In this document: one piece after another, positions 7,974 through 16,282 of the stretch | How positions within the stretch are numbered: position 1 is the first letter of the stretch | Layout: each line of letters begins with the position of its first letter | NCBI GenBank assembly: GCA_045578865.1 | Contig: JAZNLB010000003.1 | Coordinates: 1-64,000, forward strand | Direction: 5' to 3' | Origin: RGIG2041 sp045578865 | Lineage (GTDB): Bacteria; Bacillota; Clostridia; UBA1381; UMGS1253 | Length of the DNA: 64,000 nucleotides | Program-made: the position numbers and the translations under genes | Notes under the pieces: generated by a model | Told to the model about the DNA's origin: nothing | What the model saw: only the letters and a program-made list of their open reading frames with translations | Database searches by the model: none

Positions 7974-8552
7974 ATGAATATTTGTGTATACGGAGCATCG
8001 AGTAACAGTATTGATAAAATTTATTTGGAGACTGCCTATACATTGGCGTCCAAAATGGCAAAACGCGGCCATACGCTTATATACGGCGGTGGCGGGAATG
8101 GTGTGATGGGCGCTTGTGCGCGCGGAGCAAACGATAATGGCGGCAAGATTGTTGGCATTTCACCAAAATTTTTCACGGTGGATGGTGTGCTCTATGACAA
8201 CTGTACGGAATTTATTTTCACTGAGACCATGCGAGAGAGAAAAAGGATTTTGGAAGACCGTTCCGATGCCTTTGTAATTGCACCGGGTGGTATCGGCACC
8301 TTTGATGAGTTTTTTGAAATTTTAACGCTCAAACAACTAGAGCGCCATAATAAACCGATTGCAATTTTCAATGTAAAGGGCTATTATGACTTGATGATTG
8401 AAATGCTCAACAAGACGGCGGAAGGCAAGTTTATGACGAAAAAAAGCTTAGAACTTTTCGAAGTGTTTGATGAGGCGGAGGACCTGCTCGACTATATTGA
8501 AAATTATGATGAAGCGCCGATAGACATCCGTGAGTTGAAGGATATCGGCTGA
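7974..8552 (+). CDS. LOG family nucleoside 5'-monophosphate phosphoribohydrolase-like protein
   Basis: 192 residues of the TIGR00730/LOG Rossmann family, which cleaves the N-glycosidic bond of (modified) AMP. Hallmarks are the N-terminal CVYGASS nucleotide loop, IYGGGGNGVMG, the MRERK block, and the catalytic PGGIGTFDEFFE motif near residue 104-115. AGGAGGACAA precedes the ATG. Only 54 nt without a visible terminator separate it from the large unknown gene downstream, so co-transcription is possible. LOG/SLOG folds recur in conflict systems that handle nucleotide signals, which makes the linkage worth noting (inference); it could equally be a housekeeping purine enzyme. Confidence 0.88.
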   Translation: MNICVYGASSNSIDKIYLETAYTLASKMAKRGHTLIYGGGGNGVMGACARGANDNGGKIVGISPKFFTVDGVLYDNCTEFIFTETMRERKRILEDRSDAFVIAPGGIGTFDEFFEILTLKQLERHNKPIAIFNVKGYYDLMIEMLNKTAEGKFMTKKSLELFEVFDEAEDLLDYIENYDEAPIDIRELKDIG

Positions 8553-8606
8553 TATTGACTTTATACAAAGGATACAAATTGCAAACGAATGCGAGGGGGA
8601 AGAAAA

Positions 8607-11600
8607 ATGGATATTAAAAAGCAGGTTTCGAATTTTTACAGAAGTTTCAACTGTAATCCCGTCATTTTATATGTAGGGCAAAACATATCCGTTTCGGATT
8701 TGAAGGCGCATATTGTCGGCTTGCCGTGGAGTTGCGTGCTGACCAGCCGTCGGGAACCGGAATTTGCCGGTTTATTTGCCACGGAATCTCGAGAAGTAAG
8801 AGATTGCGCTAAAAAAGAAGATATTCCGGCAAAACCGATTAATAAGCAGATGCTCAATGTGTTGCGTTTGTATGGTATCGAAGGCGAGGAAGATGAAAAA
8901 AACGAGCTGTTAGCACAGATGTTTTCGGGCAGGGATTCGGGAATTTCTGCAAAACAGACGGTTGCGGCAGAAATGTTTCGTGTTTTAAATTCCCTGCTTG
9001 ATTGTGCCAGTCAGTTGGTGGTAGTTGGTTACGACCAAACCAACGAAGGCGAGCTTTCGCTTTATGATTTTTGTTCCACATTACTTGGAGACCGCATCCC
9101 GAACGGCAGCGTGCATATCTGGGGTATAGATGCCGAGGATGAAAATAACAAGCCGATTGAGATGCTGGCTGCCGAAAAGAAATTTGAGCTGATTCCTACA
9201 TCGCTTGCCGAAGCGCTTATCGAGGCAGGTAAAACGGAAGAAGATGTGATGATGCCGAGTTATATCGAGACGGGCGATGATGTTTTCTATTGCGACAAAG
9301 CGCCGATCGGTATATCTCAAGATGACCTTGTGCAGTTTCGCCATATGGCAACATTGTTGACGGAAAAAACCGTTAATGCGGTGCGCCCGTACGGCAAGTC
9401 AATGTATGAAAGATGGTTTTTTAATTTCTTAAATTCAAGTTCAACGGAAGGTCCGCAGTGGTATGGCTACCTGTCGAAGTTTTATGTAAAGAGAAGTTTT
9501 GAAGATCCGCTTGCGGTGCTGGTTCGCAAGATGCTTGACGGTACAATTCCGCTTGAAAAACGCGGTCCGGTTATTTTGGAAGGCCCGTCCGGCAGCAGTA
9601 AGAGTGTAACGCTTGCGGCGCTCGCATATCGCATATTCAACGAAGGTCTTTGTCCGGTTATCTTTATCAAAAAGGACTCGTTTTTGTTTTATAATGAAAG
9701 CGAGGAAATGAATAAACTTGAAGAGTTGATGCGTCTTATTGATGAAAAAACGCAAAAGCAGATGCGTATTTTGATTGTATGGGACTGTTCGTCTTACCGT
9801 TCAGTAGAGGTCAATGCTTTGCGCCTGACCAGACAGCTGCAAAACAAGGGATTTCGCTTTGTGTTGGTGTGCAGTGCATACGGCCGCCCGTTTGAGAGCG
9901 GACAGACCAATGAGTATTTTAGAACAGAAGAGCCGAGCAAGTTGTTTGCCTGCAAAAAAGAGGAGGCGCAGATTGTCAAGAGCCGTTCCTGCTATTATAT
10001 CAATGCTTGCCGTGATATGACCAAGCGTGAAATTGTGGATTTGTGGAATCGTATTTCGGACTATTCAGGATTAAGTCCGGAGACCATCCGCTATTGGAAA
10101 AATCGTTTTGAGCAGCAAAATGAAACGAGTATTTTCCAGTACTTTTATCGACTGATTGCACTTTTGCGACCGAATCTGGAGCGCGGTCTTTCGCGCGAAG
10201 AACAAAAAATATGGCAGTATGTGGAAGCGCAGGTGCGCGAGATTTTGGATGCGCCGGAGGAGGAAAAGCCACTCACGGCAATGGAGCTTGCTTTGCAGCG
10301 TGCAGGGCTGGATATCTCAACATTGCATGCAGAGCAGGGAGAAAATGATGCAGAGACGGACAATATCGACATGGAGGCATTTTGCCTTTGCATTGCGATG
10401 TTCAGCCGTTTTAAACTGGAGGTACCATACAACATTGCTTTTCAAAGTTTGACGGGGATGAGCAATGCAAATATGGTTTATTCTGCCACGCACAGAAAAC
10501 TTTTTGAAATAATTACAAAAATTCCGCTCGTTTACTATGGAGAAAGCGAGGCGGACGGCGATTATGCTTTCCGTTTCAGAAATGCGTTTGAAGCACAATT
10601 ATTCTTGGAGCGTAAAGACCCGACGGGCGAAAAGCAGTTGAAGCAAATTTTGCAGATTATCCGTCTTTACAATGAAGAATATGAGAGAAACCGTTTTGAA
10701 GACGAGCGCTTTAAAAAGAGTTTGATTGACTTTTTGCGCCTTATTGGTCCGAACTCGGATTATTATAAAGGCAAAGAGCATGAATATGATGTTGACCATT
10801 TGTATATCTTGGGCAATCTGGATAAGTTGGTTGCAGAAGTGGAAGCGCTTGATGTGCCAAATAAGGATGGCGGATTTACTCAGTTGTCGGTTACTTTTAT
10901 GCGTGAGTTTTTCGGTAAACTTTGGGATGCCAGAAGCACGGAGCGCGGCGTAAAGAAGTGGGAAGCATGTCCGGACCACTTTAATAAAGAAACCTACGAA
11001 CTGCGTATCGAACAGTTAAGTAAGGCGCGTCGCTTGGCAGATGAGTGTGTGGAAACGCTGAAAAATAAGATTGATGACTTGACAATGCATTGGGAAAACA
11101 AGCAACGAATGGCGGAAGAAAAGAATTCGTTGGCAGTGGAAACTGCGCTGATTAATGCGACCATTGAGCGATTGGAAAAAGAATATAGCGAATGTTGCAA
11201 GGAAAACGGACAGACACCGGAAGAAAAGTATTGTGTATTGCATACAGAGTATCAGGAAACTTTCCGTCAACTTGAAAAGGTGATTTATTACAACCCGCTC
11301 AACGGTTATGCCTATAATGCGCTTTTTAGTGCTTTTGAGCAGATGTATAATAAGGAAAGTGTTTCGCAAGAAAAGAAGCTGCAACATTTAAGTGAGATTA
11401 TGCCGCTTGTGGACTTGGCGACCAATCCGGATATTGTTAACCGTGGCGAGAGAGAAGATGAACTCAGCAAGCATGTGCAAAGAATTTATGATTTCAGTAA
11501 AGGCTATGCGATTACAATTGATCGAATTTTAGCGCGTGGCGAGCAAGAAATGGCCGATGAAGCGATGGAGGTATACTTTAAACTTTATGATGCGCTTATG

Positions 11601-12341
11601 GAGTCGAATAATCCGGCGGCAATCTTGTTTGTTTGTCAAAAGGAACTGGCAGCGGCACAGATTTCTTCTGAAACAGTGGATGAACTCAGTACAGCACAGT
11701 TGGAGGTTTGTCAAAAGGTACGCAAATTTATGAGCAGTTCCGACAACTACGATTGTGTTTCCACAAAAGCCAATGCGATGGCGCTTTTGATACGCACCAC
11801 ATGGATGTGTGCAAACAAGCGTCCATTAACGGGTGGTCGTGACCGACAGTTGACATATCTGGACGATAGGCAGTGGCGCGAAGTTCAAAGACTTTGCCGC
11901 ACCTACGAGGAAACGGCAAGCCATATCGGCTATCAGCCGGTTATTATGTTGATTTATGCGTTGTCCGAAATTCAGGTCAATGCAGATTATCGGGCAGCAA
12001 GTGATATTTTACGAAAACTCAGTGAAGGCCGATTCTTTAATTTGTCCAGAATGAGAACGCCGTATATGATTTGTAAGAAGGATGGCAGCGGGCAGTTGGA
12101 AACCTTTACCGGTCGTGTAAATTACATTCAGGACACCAGAAAAGGCAGTTTCAAGATTGCAGGAATTCCTGATCGCTTGATTGGCGGAGAGTATGGCGTG
12201 CACTTTGTATGTCAGAATCTCGGCATTAAGAGTATGCCGCCGCTGAATAAAAGATATGATGACCTTGAACTCGGCCTGGGATATATGGGCTTGACTGCTT
12301 ATACCGAACAGGGCAGGAAGGAACGAGGTGAGTCGGTATGA
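8607..12341 (+). CDS. Giant P-loop NTPase with degenerate SIR2-like N-terminus (STAND-like), function unknown
   Basis: 1244 residues, soluble. Residues 15-160 follow the SIR2-like layout: VILYVGQN where the glycine-rich NAD loop should be, SCVLTSRREPEF (43-53) where active enzymes have a TTN-type strand, LRLYG (86-90) where they have KLHG, and LVVVGYDQTNEGELSLYDF (137-155) resembling the GYSxxD-type end. The catalytic Asn and His positions are not conserved. A P-loop follows, GPSGSSKS at 326-333 (Ser in place of the second Gly), and a Walker B-like ILIVWD at 388-393. The rest is helical repeats, a coiled coil (about 797-875), more repeats, and an OB/S1-like tail from about 1165. The start at 8607 is chosen because GAGGGGG precedes it; the ATG at 8589 lies in front of that site. 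It overlaps the next gene by 4 nt. Codon use matches the neighbours. Family not recognised; domain calls are by eye. Confidence 0.7.
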   Translation: MDIKKQVSNFYRSFNCNPVILYVGQNISVSDLKAHIVGLPWSCVLTSRREPEFAGLFATESREVRDCAKKEDIPAKPINKQMLNVLRLYGIEGEEDEKNELLAQMFSGRDSGISAKQTVAAEMFRVLNSLLDCASQLVVVGYDQTNEGELSLYDFCSTLLGDRIPNGSVHIWGIDAEDENNKPIEMLAAEKKFELIPTSLAEALIEAGKTEEDVMMPSYIETGDDVFYCDKAPIGISQDDLVQFRHMATLLTEKTVNAVRPYGKSMYERWFFNFLNSSSTEGPQWYGYLSKFYVKRSFEDPLAVLVRKMLDGTIPLEKRGPVILEGPSGSSKSVTLAALAYRIFNEGLCPVIFIKKDSFLFYNESEEMNKLEELMRLIDEKTQKQMRILIVWDCSSYRSVEVNALRLTRQLQNKGFRFVLVCSAYGRPFESGQTNEYFRTEEPSKLFACKKEEAQIVKSRSCYYINACRDMTKREIVDLWNRISDYSGLSPETIRYWKNRFEQQNETSIFQYFYRLIALLRPNLERGLSREEQKIWQYVEAQVREILDAPEEEKPLTAMELALQRAGLDISTLHAEQGENDAETDNIDMEAFCLCIAMFSRFKLEVPYNIAFQSLTGMSNANMVYSATHRKLFEIITKIPLVYYGESEADGDYAFRFRNAFEAQLFLERKDPTGEKQLKQILQIIRLYNEEYERNRFEDERFKKSLIDFLRLIGPNSDYYKGKEHEYDVDHLYILGNLDKLVAEVEALDVPNKDGGFTQLSVTFMREFFGKLWDARSTERGVKKWEACPDHFNKETYELRIEQLSKARRLADECVETLKNKIDDLTMHWENKQRMAEEKNSLAVETALINATIERLEKEYSECCKENGQTPEEKYCVLHTEYQETFRQLEKVIYYNPLNGYAYNALFSAFEQMYNKESVSQEKKLQHLSEIMPLVDLATNPDIVNRGEREDELSKHVQRIYDFSKGYAITIDRILARGEQEMADEAMEVYFKLYDALMESNNPAAILFVCQKELAAAQISSETVDELSTAQLEVCQKVRKFMSSSDNYDCVSTKANAMALLIRTTWMCANKRPLTGGRDRQLTYLDDRQWREVQRLCRTYEETASHIGYQPVIMLIYALSEIQVNADYRAASDILRKLSEGRFFNLSRMRTPYMICKKDGSGQLETFTGRVNYIQDTRKGSFKIAGIPDRLIGGEYGVHFVCQNLGIKSMPPLNKRYDDLELGLGYMGLTAYTEQGRKERGESV

Positions 12342-13327
12342 GAAATGGTTTGATGGGCAATCATGTAGAACTGCTCAATTCTGCAGTTCAGACGCAGATT
12401 GCCAAGCATCTGTTTCTGGTGTGCAACTATCAGCCGGTGCCGATGGCAGCGCCTCATGCAAGTACAAGGTTTTTAATTCGAATTCAGGAGCTATATAAAG
12501 TAGTCGCGGACTGTGGCGATTTGGTACGCAAGATGAAAAAAATTTTGCCGAAGCATGTACTTGAGAAGCATAAAAATCTTGAGGCTATGCTGGAAGAAGA
12601 GCTTGAACCAAAGGTTAAACTGGTTGAACTGCTGCGTTTTGTAGTTGATCATAATAATGCTGAGGAAAACGGGTATGAGCAACAACAGCAGTTGCAGCAA
12701 TACGAGATTTGGGTTAAGAAACAGATTTCAAAACCTCAACCGGAAACGGAAGAAGATTACGAGGTTTTAGACAGTGCATTGGAAGTGCTTTCCGATGAAC
12801 TTTGTGCAGTTATTCATCGCGTTATTGTCTATATCGGAGAAATGCAGTATGCCGATAAAAGCAGTATAATTCGGAAGTGGGAATGGCAAATTCTCGACTG
12901 GTATGCGCGGCCGTTCGGCAATTTATATTATGGCTTTCTGGCAATGACATACTTTTCCAAAGCGCGCAGCAGGGATGGTAAATTTGAGTTCGTAGACGAT
13001 GCACAAAGAACCGTATGTGTTGAGGAGTGGGTTTCTCGTATGCTTCGTCATGAACTGCAAACGAAAATCGATGGTACAAAAGCGGCGATTGAAGTTTGCG
13101 GACCAATACCGGTTTTGCTTGAACAACTGGAGACGGAGCAGGCAGAACTGGAAGGGTTGGAAGCTGAAATTCAAAAGGAAAAGGGCGACAGGAGATATTT
13201 TTTAAATCGCTTGCCGGAGTGGCTTCGTGAAACGATGAGAGAATGTCACTGCTCGATGTTGCCGCAGGAATTGATTGATGAGGATATTAAGCGCCGATTT
13301 GAGTCTGTGCCGACCGCTGATTTTTAG
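12338..13327 (+). CDS. Unknown helical partner of the giant NTPase
   Basis: 329 residues, no signal peptide or membrane segment, rich in helix. A long amphipathic region spans about 40-115, a Gln-rich stretch EENGYEQQQQLQQYE lies near 110-124, and a coiled coil lies near 247-290. Isolated Cys residues (for example CHCS near the C-terminus) do not form an obvious zinc site. No catalytic motif or known family is recognised. Its ATG overlaps the TGA of the giant gene (ATGA), which implies coupled synthesis and probably a complex. A good terminator follows 10 nt after the stop. Confidence 0.7.
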   Translation: MRNGLMGNHVELLNSAVQTQIAKHLFLVCNYQPVPMAAPHASTRFLIRIQELYKVVADCGDLVRKMKKILPKHVLEKHKNLEAMLEEELEPKVKLVELLRFVVDHNNAEENGYEQQQQLQQYEIWVKKQISKPQPETEEDYEVLDSALEVLSDELCAVIHRVIVYIGEMQYADKSSIIRKWEWQILDWYARPFGNLYYGFLAMTYFSKARSRDGKFEFVDDAQRTVCVEEWVSRMLRHELQTKIDGTKAAIEVCGPIPVLLEQLETEQAELEGLEAEIQKEKGDRRYFLNRLPEWLRETMRECHCSMLPQELIDEDIKRRFESVPTADF

Positions 13328-13334
13328 TGATAAA

Positions 13335-13375
13335 GGGGGTGTAAAACTTGGTTTTTACATTCCCTTTTATTTTTT
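13335..13375 (+). terminator. Intrinsic terminator of the two-gene module
   Basis: GGGGGTGTAAAA (13335-13346) pairs fully (two G-T) with TTTTACATTCCC (13353-13364) and runs into T-rich sequence. Confidence 0.85.
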
Positions 13376-13606
13376 CTGCGTTGCAACGAAAATGCTTTTT
13401 GATAGTTTTGCTTAAGCAGGTGCGGGTATAAAACCGAGTTTTCGGCGGGAGTGTTCGTCAATCGTGCATCCGAAGCAAGTGTTAAAGCGCTTGCGGAGCA
13501 CGCGATTGGAAAGGGTAACGACCGAAGATGGTGAAATTTTTAATTCATCTTGTAACACATCATTGACAAACCTACAAAAAACGCGAAAGAATGTGCACCA
13601 AGTGTA
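13376..13606. other. Intergenic region, possible decayed minus-strand fragment
   Basis: No intact gene. On the minus strand, 13412 to about 13560 reads as a protein-like C-terminus (LKISPSSVVTLSNRV, then LRKRFNTCFGCT and a basic end) without a start codon or ribosome binding site. It could be a remnant, but chance cannot be excluded. Confidence 0.25.
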
Positions 13607-13635
13607 TTGACGAGAGTGCGAAAAAATTATATAAT
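13607..13635 (+). promoter_or_regulatory. Promoter of cysE-cysS operon
   Basis: TTGACG 13607-13612 and TATAAT 13630-13635, 17-bp spacer, 41 nt before the cysE start. No T-box specifier structure is visible in the short leader. Confidence 0.75.
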
Positions 13636-13675
13636 ATGGTGTGGTGTATAAGGAGAAATTGTAAAGGAGACGGGT

Positions 13676-14320
13676 ATGTTTAAAAATATTCGTTACGATA
13701 TAAAATCTATATTGGAACGCGACCCTGCGGCAAGAAACGGCTTTGAAGTTTTTTTGCTCTATCCGGGATTTCATGCCCTTTTATATCATCGTGTGGCACA
13801 TTGGTTTTATAAGCACAACATGAAATTTATGGCACGGTGGGTATCGCAGACAGGTAAATTCTGGACGGGAGTTGAAATTCACCCGGGGGCAACGATCGGG
13901 CGAGGCCTTTTAATCGACCACGGCGCAGGTGTTGTTATCGGCGAAACTGCTGAAATCGGCGACAACTGTACTATCTATCAGGGAGTAACGCTCGGCGGAA
14001 CGGGTAAAGATGTCGGCAAGCGACATCCGACACTCGGCAACAATGTCATGGTCGGTGCCGGCGCAAAGGTGCTCGGGCCGTTCAAGGTTGGCGACAATGC
14101 AAAGATTGCCGCAAATGCGGTTGTTTTGTCCGAGGTAGAGGAAAATTCCACTTGCGTGGGCGTGCCGGGCAGAATGGTGAAGCGTGCAGGGCAGAGAGTC
14201 AGTGCAGACCTTGACCAGATTCACATTCCGGACCCCGTCAGCATGGAACTTTGTAAAGTGCTTATGCGCGTAGAAAAACTAGAAAAGAAACTTGCTGAGT
14301 CAGAGGGAGGCAAACAATGA
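13676..14320 (+). CDS. cysE: Serine O-acetyltransferase
   Basis: A 214-residue left-handed beta-helix acetyltransferase making O-acetylserine, the precursor of cysteine. Hexapeptide repeats run from about residue 65, with the family signature HPGATIGRGLLIDHGAGVVIGE and the later GVTLGGTGK and RHPTLGNNVMVGAGAKVLG blocks. GGAGACGGGT precedes the ATG. Its stop overlaps the cysS start (ATGA), an order also known from Bacillus (cysE-cysS-mrnC), linking cysteine supply to its charging. Confidence 0.95.
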   Translation: MFKNIRYDIKSILERDPAARNGFEVFLLYPGFHALLYHRVAHWFYKHNMKFMARWVSQTGKFWTGVEIHPGATIGRGLLIDHGAGVVIGETAEIGDNCTIYQGVTLGGTGKDVGKRHPTLGNNVMVGAGAKVLGPFKVGDNAKIAANAVVLSEVEENSTCVGVPGRMVKRAGQRVSADLDQIHIPDPVSMELCKVLMRVEKLEKKLAESEGGKQ

Positions 14321-15708
14321 AATTATATAATTCATTAACCAAAACAAAAGAAGAATTTATTCCGATTACGCCGGGTGAGGTGAAAATGTACGCCTGCGGC
14401 CCGACTGTATACGACTTTTTCCATATCGGAAACGCGCGTCCGTTTATTGTGTTTGACACGCTTCGCCGTTATTTTGAGTACAGCGGTTACAAAGTAACCT
14501 TTGTGCAGAATTTTACGGATATTGATGACAAGATGATCAACCGTGCCAACAAAGAGGGCATTACCGTGCGCGAGTTGGCAGACCGCTTTATTGCAGAGTA
14601 CCGCGTAGATGCAAAGGGCTTAAATATCCGTGAAGCGAGCGTACATCCGCGCGCAACCGAGCATATTGCGGAGATTATTGAAATCGTAGAAAAACTTATC
14701 GCTGAGGGTTATGCTTATGAGGTGGACGGCGATGTTTATTATGCGACCAAGAAATTTAAAGATTATGGTAAACTTTCGCATCAGCCGCTCGAGGATTTGG
14801 AATCCGGCGCACGCATCAGCGTAGACGAGCGCAAGCGCGATCCCATGGATTTTGCGCTTTGGAAAGCGCAGAAGCCGGGTGAACCTGCATGGGAAAGCCC
14901 GTGGGGTATGGGCAGACCGGGCTGGCATATTGAATGTTCTGCGATGTCAACCAAGTATCTTGGTAAAACCATTGATATTCATGCCGGCGGTAAGGATTTG
15001 ATTTTCCCGCACCATGAAAACGAAATTGCACAGAGTGAGGCAGCTAACGGACAGCCGCTTGCACACTACTGGCTCCACAACGGTTACATCAATGTGGACG
15101 GCGTGAAAATGAGCAAATCGCTCGGCAACTTCTTTACCGTTCGAGATATTGTAAAACATTTTGATTATTCCGTTATTCGCTTCTTCATGCTCTCTGCACA
15201 TTACAGAAGTCCGATTAACTTTGCCGATGCACTTTTGCAGCAGGCAAGAGCGGGGCTTGAGCGCCTTATGAATTGTGTTTCTAGCCTGCGTTTTAAAATT
15301 GAACACGCACCGGAGGGTGAAGTGGACAGCGAAACGGCAACGCTCGTTACGGAGCATGTGGCAAGCTTCAAAGAGGCTATGGATGATGACCTCAATACTG
15401 CTGCGGCCATCGGAGTCGTTTTTGAATTGGCAAAAACTGCCAACACTGTCAGCGCAAGCGAAAATATAACTAAGCAGACACTTTCTCTCCTGCTCTCTGC
15501 TCTGACCGAGCTTTGCACTGTTTTGGGCGTGGAAACCGCGCAGGAAGAAGAAACGCTGGATGCTGAAATCGAAGATTTAATCGCACAGCGTACTGCCGCA
15601 AAAAAAGCGAAAGACTTTGCAACTGCCGATGCTATCCGTGCCAAACTTTTGGACATGGGCATTGTGTTAGAAGACACCAGAGAAGGCGTTAAATGGTCTA
15701 AAAAGTAA
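14317..15708 (+). CDS. cysS: Cysteinyl-tRNA synthetase
   Basis: A 463-residue class Ia synthetase. Zinc-site Cys in MYACGPTVYD near residue 28, the HIGH-type signature HIGNARPF near 36, WHIECSAMS with the second zinc Cys near 207, PHHENEIAQSE near 232, and the KMSKS loop near 267. Length matches bacterial CysRS. It is coupled to cysE by the ATGA overlap, GAGGG serving as binding site. A 121-nt hairpin-bearing spacer separates it from mrnC. Confidence 0.97.
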   Translation: MKLYNSLTKTKEEFIPITPGEVKMYACGPTVYDFFHIGNARPFIVFDTLRRYFEYSGYKVTFVQNFTDIDDKMINRANKEGITVRELADRFIAEYRVDAKGLNIREASVHPRATEHIAEIIEIVEKLIAEGYAYEVDGDVYYATKKFKDYGKLSHQPLEDLESGARISVDERKRDPMDFALWKAQKPGEPAWESPWGMGRPGWHIECSAMSTKYLGKTIDIHAGGKDLIFPHHENEIAQSEAANGQPLAHYWLHNGYINVDGVKMSKSLGNFFTVRDIVKHFDYSVIRFFMLSAHYRSPINFADALLQQARAGLERLMNCVSSLRFKIEHAPEGEVDSETATLVTEHVASFKEAMDDDLNTAAAIGVVFELAKTANTVSASENITKQTLSLLLSALTELCTVLGVETAQEEETLDAEIEDLIAQRTAAKKAKDFATADAIRAKLLDMGIVLEDTREGVKWSKK

Positions 15709-15829
15709 ATTTCGCACATTGCGTCGTTGCAACCGACGGCTCGTATCCGAGTACTGTGTCGCCGTTTGCGCCTGGCGCTGTATTGAAAAATCCGTTTTTA
15801 AATAAAAACAGGAGAAAAAGGCAATCGTT
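15709..15829. other. Hairpin-bearing spacer between cysS and mrnC
   Basis: GC-rich insert with CGTCG...CGACG (about 15723-15739) and GCGCC-TG-GCGC (about 15768-15778) inverted repeats, no T tract. Its composition differs from typical spacers here and it might be a REP-like unit; no second copy was noticed in this window. Confidence 0.35.
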
Positions 15830-16246
15830 ATGAAATTGATTTCTGAACTGGGGATTGAAAATCCTCAACTTTATGCACCGCTGACGCTGGCGATTATCGG
15901 CGACAGTGTATATGATTTATATGTGCGTACGCGTTTAAGCGAGGGAGGGTCGTTGCCGACGAATACTATACATAAAGCGGCGACTTCCTATGTTAAGGCG
16001 GCGGCACAGGCAAAAAGCGTCTATGCCATTATGGACGCGCTTTGCGAAGACGAACTGGCGGTGTTTAAGCGCGGGCGTAATGCACACAGCGCGACGGTAC
16101 CGAAAAACGCGCGCGTGTCCGATTATCGTGCGGCAACGGGCTTTGAAGCACTTTTGGGGTATTTGTATTTAAAGGATGCGCCAAAACGACTTAGCGAAAT
16201 TTTATCTCTGGCATTCGAGGCTGCAGAGGCACAGGAAACAATATAG
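15830..16246 (+). CDS. mrnC: Mini-ribonuclease III
   Basis: 138 residues: an RNase III catalytic domain with no double-stranded RNA-binding domain, which in Bacillus matures 23S rRNA ends. The RNase III helix LTLAIIGDSVYDLYVR (about 17-32) holds the catalytic Asp, and TGFEALLGYLYL near 104 holds the second acidic cluster. AGGAGAAAAAGG precedes the ATG. Position after cysS is the classical Firmicutes order. Confidence 0.93.
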   Translation: MKLISELGIENPQLYAPLTLAIIGDSVYDLYVRTRLSEGGSLPTNTIHKAATSYVKAAAQAKSVYAIMDALCEDELAVFKRGRNAHSATVPKNARVSDYRAATGFEALLGYLYLKDAPKRLSEILSLAFEAAEAQETI

Positions 16247-16282
16247 TTTTCAAATATATACTAAACTGAGGAGGAATCTGGT

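Noticed and set aside
8607..12341. Assignment to a named Avs or SIR2-DSR defence family
   Set aside because: Domain order is only similar, the P-loop and SIR2 residues deviate, and no search could be run; naming a family would be unsupported.
13600..13675. T-box leader for cysE-cysS
   Set aside because: The transcript leader is only about 35-40 nt, and no T-box sequence or specifier stem is present.
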